The notes beneath the pieces are model-generated. The model worked only from the letters and a program-made list of their open reading frames with translations, did not search any database and was not told the origin of the DNA. Below, in pieces: positions 31,339-40,597 of a DNA stretch of 46,968 nucleotides. Origin of the DNA: Desulfatiglans sp. (GTDB lineage: Bacteria; Desulfobacterota; DSM-4660; Desulfatiglandales; HGW-15); contig JAAZBV010000086.1 in NCBI GenBank assembly GCA_012513605.1, positions 1-46,968 of the forward strand, given 5' to 3'. How positions within the stretch are numbered: the first letter of the stretch is position 1; every line of letters starts with the position of its first letter. Position numbers and translations under genes: made by a program.

Positions 31339-34251
31339 TTAAAGCACCTTCACAACCTCAAGCCAGCCCGGTCTCTCCTTCATTGCTTCTGTAATAGCGG
31401 CATCAGAGCCCGCAATCTTTACTGCTCCTTTATCTTTAACAGTACTGAGATATTCTGAAAAGGCGATAAAATCATCCTTTCCTGTGCTCAATATTTCATC
31501 CCTGATCTTTTGCCTATCCTCATCTGTTTCACCTGACAGATGACGAAGCATTGAGATATAACCCTTTGCATCTGGAAGCAGGTAGCTGTCCATATTGCCA
31601 ATGGTGCCAATAATTGATTTTTCAAGTTCAGCCTGACTTATATCAAGCATTCCCATAAAATCAGCAGTATCATCATATGCCCTGATAGTTTTCATTATGT
31701 TGGGGTCGCGATATGATAAAAAGGTCAGCATGCCTGAAAGCCGGTCAAAGGTGCAATAGACCCCATATGCGCCCCCCTTTACCCTCACCTCATCCCACAG
31801 CCTGGATGTCCTTAAGAACCTTGTGATCACATGAATTGAGCCATTGGGTTTGTAACCATATGAACAGATATTCGTACCCTTTGCAACATAGTTCACCTGG
31901 GAAGGGATAATAATTGCCTCGCCATCAGGGAAATTATTGCACTGCCAGCTTTGTACAGGGATATCCTTCGCTGGGAAATATTTTATAAAATTAATTGTAT
32001 CAGAATTCATCTCTTGCCAGATATCACGGTTTGTCGTGATATTTATGATCATATGATTTCTATTGACAAGGATCCTGCGGATCTCTTCAAGATCAGAAAC
32101 CACACCCTGCCAGTCTGATTCCATCCTTTCAATGAGTTTCCTTAAAAAAAAGAGGTAAGAGATCCCACTCATCTGTTCTGCTGCCCAGTCTGCCTCATTG
32201 AAATTGGCCTTTAGCCTGAGGCTTGCTATCTGATGCCCTGAAGAAATCACCTTTTGCTCCTCCCTGGCCTTTGCCTCAAGCGCGATCTGTTTGAACCTAT
32301 CAAGATTATCCAGTTTAACATCTAATAAAATATCACGGAATATCTCAAAAAGATCGTCTGTTTTAGATTGCATTGCCTTGCCGCGAAGAAACATGTAAGC
32401 CCCGCTCTCTCTTAACCCTTTTCTGCTGGAGGTATGAAATATCGGCCTTATGCCACCAGTCTTTCTGCTTATATGCTGTGAGAGGGAGATATAATCTTCC
32501 TTACTGGTACCCATCTCCAGAAGCGCCCTTCCAAAGAGATGTGAATATGGTAGAAATCTCTGTGGGAGTAGATGGAGGTCTAATCCAATATCAACATAAA
32601 CTATGCCGTTGGTAAAAAAATCATGATACATAATCCTTGTCCCGATCTCTTCTGACTCTTCACATGGAAAAATCCTGTTCTCCCTTTCCATATCTGAGAG
32701 TTTAAGAACAGGGATAGAGGCAATATTTTCAGGGGTATCAGCCCTTTCCTGAAGCCCTTTAAGAGTACGGACATCATGTAAAATTTTCTGACTTTCAGAG
32801 TCACTTAATCTTTCCAGGTATTCAGCCAGAACTTTTTCCTGGGCATTTTTCTCTTTTTCAATAAGGCCCTTTTCAGGCCTGAGGATTACAGTTGTTCTGT
32901 GAGGATTATCGAGAAGATACCTTTCTATCACCTCTTCAAAATAGCGTGGATTATCTCTTATGGCAGATTTTACATCGCTTAATGGCCTTTCAAAGGCTAC
33001 AAGCGCCAGGGGGTCAAGATTATACAACCACGAATTAAGTGCCCTCAGCATTAATACAAGCCCTCTTGGATAGCTCCCGGTATTATTCTCTCTGAGGGCA
33101 AACTCAATAGTATTAAGCGCAGCATCAATATCGTTCCTGTTAATCCCATTTACGGCAAGAGATCTCAGGGTCTGGGTTATCAGGTTCTGTGCCCGGTCAA
33201 TATTTTCAGGGGCTATCCCCTTCAGCCCTGTGGAAAAATAGGGTTGAATCAGATCGGACTCAAGACCCACACCTGCAAGGTCTTCGCCAAGCCCTGACTC
33301 TATAAGCGCCTTTCTTAATGGAGAACCGGGCATACCTAGCAGGATATATTCAAGCAGGTACATTGCAAAGACATTGGCCGGGTCATCACCCTGTGGCAGA
33401 AGCCAGTTGACAGTGAACCTGGCCTTGTGATCCTGATTATCATCACCCGGATCATATGACCTGATTAACCTTACCGGGGAGCTGAAGGGTTTCTGTTTTA
33501 GGATCCTTGAATCAATCTCATTTTTATCAAAGAGCTTAAGGTATTCATCAATTATCGTCAGCCTCTTTTCAGGGTCATCATCACCATAAAAATAAATTCT
33601 TGCGTTGGAGGGATGATAATATTTTTCATGAAACTCTTTGAATTTTTCAAAGGTGAGGTCAGGTATCTTTTTCGGGTCACCTCCTGAATCAAAGGCATAT
33701 GCATTATCAGAAAAGAGGGACTGCATGGTGTAATCATGCAGGATACTATCAGGTGATGAATATGCACCCTTCATCTCGCTGTATACAACACCCTTGATAT
33801 CAAGCGGCCCTTCAAGGGTTGACAGCTCATAATGCCACCCCTCCTGCATAAGTTTATAGGGCGTAAGGTCAGGGAAAAACACGGCATCAAGATATACATC
33901 AACAAGGTTGTAAAAATCCTGTAGATTCTGGCTTGCCACCGGGTAGCATGTCTTGTCAGGAAAGGTCATTGCGTTTAAAAAGGTCTGGAGTGAACTCTTC
34001 ATCAACTCAACAAATGGCTCTTTTACAGGATATTTTCTGGAACCGCAGAGGACAGAATGCTCCAGTATATGTGGCAGCCCTGTTGAGTCATTTGGCGGGG
34101 TGCGGAATGTTATGCCAAATACCTTGTTTTCATCATCATTAACAAGCGAAAGGATCTCCGCACCTGTCTTTTTATGCCTGTAATAACAGGCAAGGGTGCT
34201 GATCTCTGGGATATCCTGTTTTTTTATTAATTCATAGTTGTTATTCATCAT
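31339..34251 (-). CDS. PreP-like M16C zinc metalloprotease
   Basis: A 970-residue insulinase-superfamily peptidase of the M16C (presequence protease) type. The inverted zinc motif HxxEH is H61-ILE-H65 in GLPHILEHSVLCGSRKYPVKEP, with the third ligand Glu in GVVYSEMKGAYSSPDS. Substrate-binding residues of the C-terminal half include RVKGGAYGVYCTFDRLSG. Length matches the four-domain, single-chain clamshell of PreP. These enzymes degrade short unstructured peptides. No signal peptide is visible, so a cytoplasmic site is likely. The gene stands alone between the trp-side palindrome and a TA module and has no clear Shine-Dalgarno before the two possible ATGs at 34251 and 34248. The family call is secure; the physiological substrate is unknown. 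Confidence 0.94.
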   Translation of the reverse strand: MMNNNYELIKKQDIPEISTLACYYRHKKTGAEILSLVNDDENKVFGITFRTPPNDSTGLPHILEHSVLCGSRKYPVKEPFVELMKSSLQTFLNAMTFPDKTCYPVASQNLQDFYNLVDVYLDAVFFPDLTPYKLMQEGWHYELSTLEGPLDIKGVVYSEMKGAYSSPDSILHDYTMQSLFSDNAYAFDSGGDPKKIPDLTFEKFKEFHEKYYHPSNARIYFYGDDDPEKRLTIIDEYLKLFDKNEIDSRILKQKPFSSPVRLIRSYDPGDDNQDHKARFTVNWLLPQGDDPANVFAMYLLEYILLGMPGSPLRKALIESGLGEDLAGVGLESDLIQPYFSTGLKGIAPENIDRAQNLITQTLRSLAVNGINRNDIDAALNTIEFALRENNTGSYPRGLVLMLRALNSWLYNLDPLALVAFERPLSDVKSAIRDNPRYFEEVIERYLLDNPHRTTVILRPEKGLIEKEKNAQEKVLAEYLERLSDSESQKILHDVRTLKGLQERADTPENIASIPVLKLSDMERENRIFPCEESEEIGTRIMYHDFFTNGIVYVDIGLDLHLLPQRFLPYSHLFGRALLEMGTSKEDYISLSQHISRKTGGIRPIFHTSSRKGLRESGAYMFLRGKAMQSKTDDLFEIFRDILLDVKLDNLDRFKQIALEAKAREEQKVISSGHQIASLRLKANFNEADWAAEQMSGISYLFFLRKLIERMESDWQGVVSDLEEIRRILVNRNHMIINITTNRDIWQEMNSDTINFIKYFPAKDIPVQSWQCNNFPDGEAIIIPSQVNYVAKGTNICSYGYKPNGSIHVITRFLRTSRLWDEVRVKGGAYGVYCTFDRLSGMLTFLSYRDPNIMKTIRAYDDTADFMGMLDISQAELEKSIIGTIGNMDSYLLPDAKGYISMLRHLSGETDEDRQKIRDEILSTGKDDFIAFSEYLSTVKDKGAVKIAGSDAAITEAMKERPGWLEVVKVL

Positions 34252-34325
34252 ATATTTTTCAATAGCCTCGGAAAACTAGATTTTTTCAGTTCTTATTTTA
34301 TAGGGCTAAAGCCTTTAAGGTCGCT

Positions 34326-34724
34326 CTACCAGTGCATTTGAAGGCCATAATCCTTATATTCATTAAATGAATTGTCTTTTGAGATAAGAATCCTTTTTTG
34401 CTGTATTGCCTGCCATATTAACAGGCGATCAAAGGCGTCACGATGACCCAGTCTGGGGAGTTTATAAAAGGTTGCGACCTCATCAGGGCTAATCTGTGCA
34501 ATCTCAAAACCTGTTTTATTTGCAAAGCCAGGCAGGTCATCAGGTTTAATGCCTGAAAGATCCAGTTTGCCTATTGAATACTTGAGGGATATCTCCCAGA
34601 ATGTAATCACACTGACAGCAATACTATTTTCCTGGGAAATGATTGTCTGGATAGTTGCTTTACTCAACTTATCAGGATTAAAGAGCGCCCACAAAAAGGC
34701 ATGAGTATCAAGGATATATTTCAT
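34326..34724 (-). CDS. PIN-domain VapC-type toxin (first copy)
   Basis: A 132-residue PIN-domain ribonuclease. Acidic metal-binding residues: D6 in YILDTHAFLW, E44 in SVITFWEISLKY, D96 and D99 in GHRDAFDRLLIWQA, and D117 in ISKDNSF. The DTHAFLWAL start identifies the VapC subgroup usually paired with Phd-like antitoxins, as here. It overlaps the antitoxin gene by 4 bp (34721-34724, ATGA). VapC toxins cleave tRNA or rRNA at single sites. The module lies between the M16C protease and the polysaccharide region. Confidence 0.92.
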   Translation of the reverse strand: MKYILDTHAFLWALFNPDKLSKATIQTIISQENSIAVSVITFWEISLKYSIGKLDLSGIKPDDLPGFANKTGFEIAQISPDEVATFYKLPRLGHRDAFDRLLIWQAIQQKRILISKDNSFNEYKDYGLQMHW

Positions 34725-34960
34725 AAGGAAAGAAACTCATCATCACTTATTTTAAAATCTTTGTGAATATTGCAATTACCGATACCTTTTAAGATACCCA
34801 ATTTTCTTTCAGGCTTATTTTTGTATTTAGCATATGGTATTAGTACTGCTATCTTTTCCTTTTTCTTGCCATAGCTGACAATTATCTCCCTGCCCTGCCG
34901 CAACTCTCCGATTATTTCTGAAAACCGGGATTTCATTTCACCAATAGAAAATGTCTCCAT
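34721..34960 (-). CDS. Phd/YefM-type antitoxin (VapB role)
   Basis: A 79-residue antitoxin. SIGEMKSRFSEIIGELRQGREIIVSYGKKKEKIAVLIPY is the Phd/YefM DNA-binding and dimer domain; the C-terminal KISDDEFLSL would contact the PIN toxin. GGAGG lies 6 bp before the ATG. It is the first gene of the two-gene module and probably represses its own promoter in the gap 34961-35059, where I see no clear operator. Confidence 0.88.
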   Translation of the reverse strand: METFSIGEMKSRFSEIIGELRQGREIIVSYGKKKEKIAVLIPYAKYKNKPERKLGILKGIGNCNIHKDFKISDDEFLSL

Positions 34961-35059
34961 TGATATCCTCCATTTAGACCTGTTAAAACCTGAGTTAAGA
35001 ATAGGTTTTTCTGGTCAACTTGTCAAGAATGATAAGGAGTAGCTTCCTGCTTGCCAAAC

Positions 35060-35088
35060 AAAAAAGCCGGTTTTAAACCGGCTTTTTT
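35060..35088. terminator. Bidirectional intrinsic terminator
   Basis: AAAAAAGCCGGTTT, one central T, AAACCGGCTTTTTT: a near-perfect palindrome flanked by A and T runs, so it works on either strand. It lies 27 bp after the end of the 145-residue gene at 35116 and most likely ends the dehydratase transcript on the minus strand. Confidence 0.85.
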
Positions 35089-35115
35089 AGAAAGTAAAGA
35101 TTGTAAAAAAGTATC

Positions 35116-35553
35116 TTATGGATTTTGAGATTCTTGTGTCTCTTCACCAGCCTTCATGAAATCACCAAGATACATATTGACCATAACCTGTTTTGAATAG
35201 ACAAGCTTGATTCTTTCAAGCAGGTCATCATCAGGTATGTCCTTTAACGCAGGATATCGGTCTTTTAGCTTTTTAAGGCCAAGGTTTGAATCAACCTTTG
35301 GGATCGGGAGCTTCATGTTTATTGCCTCCCCAAGGGTTTTATCCACCAACTCCCAGTTTTCATCCATATCACTCATCTTCTTCCAGTTATTATCTACAAG
35401 CCTCCATGCGTCGCCTGTCCACTTGTCTACCTTCATAGTAAGGGCTGCTGTCTTTTTTATTTCATACCTGGGGGCAAAATAATTGAAGAAAAAATAAGAG
35501 ATAACAACACCAATAATGATCCCCAAAAACAGTGTTTTTTTTCCGTTTTTCAT
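35116..35553 (-). CDS. Hypothetical membrane-anchored protein next to the sugar dehydratase
   Basis: A 145-residue protein of no family I recognise. It has a single N-terminal transmembrane helix (about 6-27, TLFLGIIIGVVISYFFFNYF) after a basic start, so the rest is probably periplasmic. The body is helical and charged: KVDKWTGDAWRLVDNNWKKM, then PALKDIPDDDLLERIKLVYS and QVMVNMYLGDFMKA. Tryptophans in the first half (DKWTGDAWRLVDNNW) recall small proteins that follow polysaccharide genes, but I cannot name a homologue. Its ATG overlaps the dehydratase stop by 4 bp (35550-35553), so its production is coupled to that enzyme. A strong terminator follows. Confidence 0.75.
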   Translation of the reverse strand: MKNGKKTLFLGIIIGVVISYFFFNYFAPRYEIKKTAALTMKVDKWTGDAWRLVDNNWKKMSDMDENWELVDKTLGEAINMKLPIPKVDSNLGLKKLKDRYPALKDIPDDDLLERIKLVYSKQVMVNMYLGDFMKAGEETQESQNP

Positions 35554-37448
35554 GAAGCTCTCTCCTGTTCTATATATTCCGGCAGAATCTCTTTAAGGGC
35601 TTGCCTTATGCCCTCACCATCCTGCTTTTCCATCAGGCTCTCCATTTTTTCAAGCCTTCCATTGAGTATGGTAAGGTCGCAGGAAGTGCCCTTTAAAACC
35701 ATTATCTTCTTATGGGATGTATTTACTATCCCCTCGCCCTCTGTGATCAATTCCTCATAGAGCTTTTCACCGGGCCTTAAACCTACAAATTTGATATCTA
35801 TATCCCTGTATGGTTCAAAACCGGAAAGACGTATCAGGTCTTCTGCCATTTCGGCTATTTTAATGGGCACACCCATATCAAGTATAAATATCTCGCCTCC
35901 ATTACCCATTGAACCTGCCTGAAGTATAAGCTGGCACGCCTCAGGTATGGTCATAAAAAACCTGGTTATTTCACGATGTGTTACTGTTACAGGACCACCC
36001 TTTTCTATCTGCCTCTTAAATAGGGGGATTACACTCCCGACACTGCCTACCACATTCCCGAACCTTACAGTAATAAACTTTGTATCAGTGAGGTTGCATC
36101 CATTCTGCGCCTGGATCATCAGCTCAGCCACCCTTTTTGAGGAGCCCATAACATTTGCCGGCCTTACCGCCTTATCAGTGGATACAAAAACAAATCTCTC
36201 AACCCCTGCATTATTGGCAGCAGCAATCACATTCCTTGTTCCAAGTATGTTGTTACCGACTGCCTCCCAGGGATTATGCTCGAGCATGGGTACATGCTTA
36301 TACGCAGCCGCGTGAAACACTACCTCAGGCATGGTATCTGTAAATGCCTTTTCAAGCTTACAGGTATCTGTAATATCAGCTAGCCTTGGGATAATGGTTA
36401 CATTCGGGAAACGCTCTTTCAGCTCCAGATCAATCTCATAAAGCGGGCTTTCAGCACGTTCATAGAGCACAAGGCTTTCAGGCGAGAACCTGCATACCTG
36501 CCTGCACAGTTCAGAACCTATTGAACCGCCAGCACCTGTAATAAGCACCCTTTTACCCTTGAGGTAGGCACCTATCCTCTCCTCATCCAGCTTCACAGGC
36601 TCTCTGCCGATAAGGTCATTATATGAAACATCCCTTATGGCCTTAATCGTCACCTTACCATTGATAAGCTCACCCATGCCTGGGACAGTCTTATATGGCA
36701 CACCGCTTTTTTCGCACAGTTTAACAATCTCCCGCATCTCCCTGGCAGCAATGGATGGCATGGCAATCAGTAGCTCCTGTGCCTCCATCTGCTCGACATA
36801 ATAACCTATCTCATTCCTATTACCCAGCACAGGTATACCATGTATATGCCTGCTTGCCTTATTGGGGTCATCATCAATATAACCCATGATCCTGTATCCA
36901 AGATTCGGATTATCATGTATTTCACGGCTGATCTTTTCTGCGCAATCACCGGCGCCGATTATAATAAGCCTTTTACCCTTCCTGCCAGGTTTTACAAGGG
37001 CCTTTAAAAAATTGATACTCCTTACCCCTGCTGATTCATCACCTGCGCCTAACCAGTAATAGAGCCTTATAGCAACACGGCTACCAGCTACACAGAGGAG
37101 TGTAAGAACCCAGTCAATAATGAATATTGATCGCGAGAACCCTCCCAGCCTGTGTGTAAAAAAGGTAAGGAGTATAACAATCAGTGATGCAATACTGGCA
37201 GCCTTAAGGATAGAAAGCAGGTCTGCAAGGCTTGTATATCTCCACATACCCTCATAAAGATTAAAGAGGTAGAAGATTATAATTTTAGTAATTATAACAA
37301 AGGGAATAAAACGATGAAGTATTGATAATGAGCTTTCAGGTATAGCAAAGTTATACCTGAGCAAATGGGCAAAATACCAGGAAAAGCCAATGAGGATAAT
37401 ATCAATAAGAAAGATAATGAAAAAATTTTTATATAAAAATCTGGGCAT
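35550..37448 (-). CDS. Membrane-bound UDP-sugar 4,6-dehydratase (FlaA1/WbpM/CapD family)
   Basis: A 632-residue large-form nucleotide-sugar dehydratase. Four transmembrane helices occupy about 1-125. A CoA-binding-like Rossmann segment follows (RLIIIGAGDCAEKISREI), then the catalytic SDR domain from about 285 with VLITGAGGSIGSELCRQV, HAAAYKHVPMLEHNP and VSTDKAVRPANVMGSSKRVAE. The usual SDR YxxxK is MxxxK here (Met-Gly-Ser-Ser-Lys), the known WbpM-type variation. It would make UDP-4-keto-6-deoxy-GlcNAc for QuiNAc, FucNAc or bacillosamine. The start codon overlaps the stop of the HepT-like gene by one base (TAATG). Confidence 0.93.
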   Translation of the reverse strand: MPRFLYKNFFIIFLIDIILIGFSWYFAHLLRYNFAIPESSLSILHRFIPFVIITKIIIFYLFNLYEGMWRYTSLADLLSILKAASIASLIVILLTFFTHRLGGFSRSIFIIDWVLTLLCVAGSRVAIRLYYWLGAGDESAGVRSINFLKALVKPGRKGKRLIIIGAGDCAEKISREIHDNPNLGYRIMGYIDDDPNKASRHIHGIPVLGNRNEIGYYVEQMEAQELLIAMPSIAAREMREIVKLCEKSGVPYKTVPGMGELINGKVTIKAIRDVSYNDLIGREPVKLDEERIGAYLKGKRVLITGAGGSIGSELCRQVCRFSPESLVLYERAESPLYEIDLELKERFPNVTIIPRLADITDTCKLEKAFTDTMPEVVFHAAAYKHVPMLEHNPWEAVGNNILGTRNVIAAANNAGVERFVFVSTDKAVRPANVMGSSKRVAELMIQAQNGCNLTDTKFITVRFGNVVGSVGSVIPLFKRQIEKGGPVTVTHREITRFFMTIPEACQLILQAGSMGNGGEIFILDMGVPIKIAEMAEDLIRLSGFEPYRDIDIKFVGLRPGEKLYEELITEGEGIVNTSHKKIMVLKGTSCDLTILNGRLEKMESLMEKQDGEGIRQALKEILPEYIEQERAS

Positions 37449-37903
37449 TAGTCTTTTATCTCTTTATAGTATTTCGATGAATATATAAAAATATTATCCA
37501 CACATTCCAGCAATGGTGGCGTAAGGGTCAACACACTTTTATATATGTCATATATTGTATCTGATTTATATTCATGTGAGATTTCATTTCTGAGAAGTCT
37601 TATCTTTACAAAATCATCAGCGGATTTAATAATCCCTTTCTTTTCCGCCCTGTTTATGCGATCTCTAATAGTCCCTTCATCTTCAAGATCCAGGGCATCA
37701 AAATACCTTAAAATCTTTTGAATTATCAGATCACTCAACCTCGCAAATCGGCTGGTAAGGGCCTCAAAGCTTTCAAGTTCATCATTTGTTAAATCATCTC
37801 TCAGGCCAATTAAAGAACATTTTTTATAGGAGTATTGAAAAATATCATTGGCTTTTTCAAGTTCTTTCAACTCATTTTTCATGATTTCAAATAAATTACT
37901 CAT
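37448..37903 (-). CDS. hepT: HEPN-domain toxin of HepT type
   Basis: A 151-residue helical HEPN ribonuclease. The RX4HXY motif is R105-NEIS-H110-E-Y112 in RLLRNEISHEYKSD, the catalytic core of HepT toxins. In studied MNT/HEPN modules the partner nucleotidyltransferase silences the toxin by adding AMP to the tyrosine of that motif; Y112 is the equivalent here. It overlaps the upstream MNT gene by 4 bp (37900-37903) and the downstream dehydratase by one base, so the module is translationally linked to polysaccharide synthesis. The family call is secure. Confidence 0.92.
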   Translation of the reverse strand: MSNLFEIMKNELKELEKANDIFQYSYKKCSLIGLRDDLTNDELESFEALTSRFARLSDLIIQKILRYFDALDLEDEGTIRDRINRAEKKGIIKSADDFVKIRLLRNEISHEYKSDTIYDIYKSVLTLTPPLLECVDNIFIYSSKYYKEIKD

Positions 37904-38184
37904 TGTAGCCTGACACCTTTCTCAAGAGCTAATTTCACAAATGGATCACCCCTGTGTCTTGCTATCAAAAGGTCAACCTTCTGCTCCTCTATCCTTTCAA
38001 ACAGTGCAGCCTTGATAGCAAGCTTATCAAAAAATTCTAATTGATCTGATAACACTAAAATATCTATATCTCCTCCCTTTTTCAGCATATCTGTCCTTGA
38101 TCCAAATAAATAAACCTCAGCATGAGGATCTAACTTTCTTACTGATTCTAAAATTGCTCTCTTTTCTTTTTCTGTTAACCGCAT
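37900..38184 (-). CDS. mntA: MNT-type nucleotidyltransferase antitoxin
   Basis: A 94-residue minimal nucleotidyltransferase. The polymerase-beta-like motif is VYLFGSRTDMLKKGGDIDILV, with G28-S29 and metal ligands D39 and D41; the third acid is D71 in EEQKVDLLIA. This is the antitoxin of type VII MNT/HEPN modules, expected to adenylylate HepT. It starts from ATG at 38184 and overlaps hepT by ATGA. The gene precedes its toxin, the usual order. A 48-bp gap separates it from the YjbH-like gene upstream. Confidence 0.92.
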   Translation of the reverse strand: MRLTEKEKRAILESVRKLDPHAEVYLFGSRTDMLKKGGDIDILVLSDQLEFFDKLAIKAALFERIEEQKVDLLIARHRGDPFVKLALEKGVRLQ

Positions 38185-38232
38185 ATTATAATTATTACCA
38201 AAGCCCTTATTCCAGGTAAATGAATTTGCCTG

Positions 38233-40293
38233 TCAGTTTTTTATCTCATCTGATTCATTTTTAAATTTTCCAGGCATAAGCTCACCGGCTATGCTGTAAA
38301 GATCCTTCCAGTGGGAGATTGTCTGCCCCACGTCCCTTGTCCAGGGTGATATACCATAATTAAGTGTCTTTGTTGAGTCCTTTGTATAAAACATCCTTAA
38401 TGGTACCCTCATGTAAACACCCTTATGGTTATAGTCATCATTAAACACGGGCTGATTGATATTGTCCGTATCAGTAAAGGTCATAAACATGCCAAGTATA
38501 ACACCCGTCTTGTATCTCCGGTTTATGTCAAATTTCCAGCCCACATCACCGGCTAAGAACCTTCCGTACTGTGTCTTAAATGTTATGTCAAGACCAGGGT
38601 AATAATAATAAGCATTACCCAGCAGTGTGTATCTGTCCACATCCATCAATTCAAACAGTTTTTTAGGTACACGTTTTTTAACCCAGTCTGCTTCAACGCC
38701 CAGTGCCGCCCTGCCATCGCCAATAAAATAGAGAGACTCACCGCCCACTCCGGCATACATTAAATCAAAATATCCCAGACTTACACGGCTGAACCACCTG
38801 TCAGAGAGGCGCAGGATCTGATTAATCATTAATCTGTCAAAAGTGTAATTGTCCTTTTTATACTTGGATATATCACTCCTCACAACATCATGGGGCAACT
38901 CTTCTGCTGTAGGAGATGAAATATTGGAATAGAAAGGCACAGTAAACCGTGCATAGGCAGATGCGCCTTTCCAGAGATCAAATGTAACATAGGGCGCTAC
39001 ACCTGCTGAAAACTTCCAGAAACCTGAAGGGTCATTCCAGTAAATATCAAGATCAGGGCTTATTTCCCATTCAAAATTAAAATCCTTTTTGTCTGAAACC
39101 TTCAAATAATTCTTCGCATCAGTCTCTGCAATACCATTTGTAATCTCTACCTTAAGTAGCTTATTCACAAAGGTCTCTTCAGGAATATCACCCAGGATGT
39201 ATTTATCCATATGGTCAGGTTTTACTGAAATTTTCAGGATAGGGAAATCACCTTTTTTTACAACCGCAGTTAAAAGCCGGGTATCATGAGGTGAATTGAA
39301 AAGCATGTGTCTTAATACCCTTCCAACCGCTTTTTGATTGGAGAGATATCTATTATTCTGAAATTCACAGATGATATCCTTTCCATCTGTATAAATCGCT
39401 ACATCACCAAAACCTGCCTTTTTTACAGCATCATATATGGACTGGATTATCGCCCTGTTATCCCGCTCATTAAAGGGCCTTCTATCTACCGGTAAAAGAG
39501 GAGCTGGATCAGGGGCCTGTGGGAGCACCTGATCGCCCAAAAGAGAACCTACACTGAGGGAGAGGCCCAGAGTATCCCCACGCTGAAAGGATATCCCCAT
39601 ATCAATGCCCTTTATTATCCTTGCCCTTAAACCAACATTGACAGGCGTCTTGGCGCCCTGAGGCACACCACGAGCGCTTGGGACATCCTCTTCATATTTG
39701 ATGGGGTTATATTCTGCCATGAACATGAACCTGTCACTCAGCTCAAACTCAAAACCCCCAAAAAGGCTGTACCTGTCTGTGAAAAATTTCACCTGACCTC
39801 CGCTGAACCTTTTACTCCCAATCCCAAATGTAAGATCAAGGGGATACACCTGACGGCTCATAACAATGTATTCGCTAGTAAAAAGGCCAGTGCCATGAAA
39901 GTCATTAAAACCGATAGCAACAGCAGGCAATTCCCTTGATTCAGCAAATAATTGATACTTTATATCAAATGCCTTGTCTTTATTTGAACCATAGTTCTCT
40001 GTAAGAGCAGGTATATTTGTTATTGCTGTCAATCTACCTGAAAACTCTAAACCCGGGAGTAAACCTATCCCTGCATTGATCCACCTGTAGGGTGAAGCAA
40101 CAGCTCCACTGAATCTCACTACTCCATCATCCAGTATCCTTGCATTGGGGATCTCCATAAGGCCTGTACCGCCCCAGTTTGATGTATTTACAAACTGCCG
40201 GTCAGATGAAAATGAGATTTCAGCAGTAAAAAGCAGTATTAATGTCAATACAGAAAGAACAAAATTTGAAAGCCGGAAATTTAATTTATTCAT
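38233..40293 (-). CDS. YjbH-domain outer membrane beta-barrel protein
   Basis: A protein of about 686 residues from the ATG at 40293 (a TTG four codons earlier is possible). A signal peptide covers about the first 30 residues (FVLSVLTLILLFTAEISFSS). The start of the mature protein, NTSNWGGTGLMEIPNARILDDGVVRF, is the signature of the YjbH/exopolysaccharide outer-membrane family, followed by alternating beta strands. A middle globular part (about 270-400, NRAIIQSIYDAVKKAGFGDV) and a second set of barrel strands then follow. Such proteins accompany polysaccharide export loci (yjbEFGH, Gram-negative EPS). It sits upstream of MNT/HepT and the dehydratase, which supports an export role. There is no clear Shine-Dalgarno. 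Confidence 0.85.
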   Translation of the reverse strand: MNKLNFRLSNFVLSVLTLILLFTAEISFSSDRQFVNTSNWGGTGLMEIPNARILDDGVVRFSGAVASPYRWINAGIGLLPGLEFSGRLTAITNIPALTENYGSNKDKAFDIKYQLFAESRELPAVAIGFNDFHGTGLFTSEYIVMSRQVYPLDLTFGIGSKRFSGGQVKFFTDRYSLFGGFEFELSDRFMFMAEYNPIKYEEDVPSARGVPQGAKTPVNVGLRARIIKGIDMGISFQRGDTLGLSLSVGSLLGDQVLPQAPDPAPLLPVDRRPFNERDNRAIIQSIYDAVKKAGFGDVAIYTDGKDIICEFQNNRYLSNQKAVGRVLRHMLFNSPHDTRLLTAVVKKGDFPILKISVKPDHMDKYILGDIPEETFVNKLLKVEITNGIAETDAKNYLKVSDKKDFNFEWEISPDLDIYWNDPSGFWKFSAGVAPYVTFDLWKGASAYARFTVPFYSNISSPTAEELPHDVVRSDISKYKKDNYTFDRLMINQILRLSDRWFSRVSLGYFDLMYAGVGGESLYFIGDGRAALGVEADWVKKRVPKKLFELMDVDRYTLLGNAYYYYPGLDITFKTQYGRFLAGDVGWKFDINRRYKTGVILGMFMTFTDTDNINQPVFNDDYNHKGVYMRVPLRMFYTKDSTKTLNYGISPWTRDVGQTISHWKDLYSIAGELMPGKFKNESDEIKN

Positions 40294-40560
40294 AATGCTG
40301 ATCAATGATTATTATTTTTTACAGATTGTAAAACCAGAGCAAATGTAACTCAAAATGATAACAACTCTGAACCTTTTATAACTTGCTACATTCTTTTATT
40401 ACAGAGGGGATGTCAACCTTAATGTTGTTTATTTTCAATGATCTTGGCTCATATTTATTCGTAGTTACCTGCCTCTTTACTCTTTGAAACTATTAATATC
40501 TTAAATACTTAATTGTTTTAGATATTCAGGGAAAAGAATAATCTTTTTACTGTCCTACCC

Positions 40561-40595
40561 CAACTTCTGACTTCAGATTTCCGGATTTCCAATTG
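40561..40595. repeat. Heptamer repeat upstream of the YjbH gene
   Basis: Units CAACTTC, TGACTTC, AGATTTC, CGGATTT and CCAATTG in 7-bp phase, ending at the stop of the second PIN toxin gene. The rest of the gap 40306-40597 is AT-rich. A TTGACA-like box for the minus strand is at about 40410-40415, but I see no convincing -10. Confidence 0.5.
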
Positions 40596-40597
40596 TC

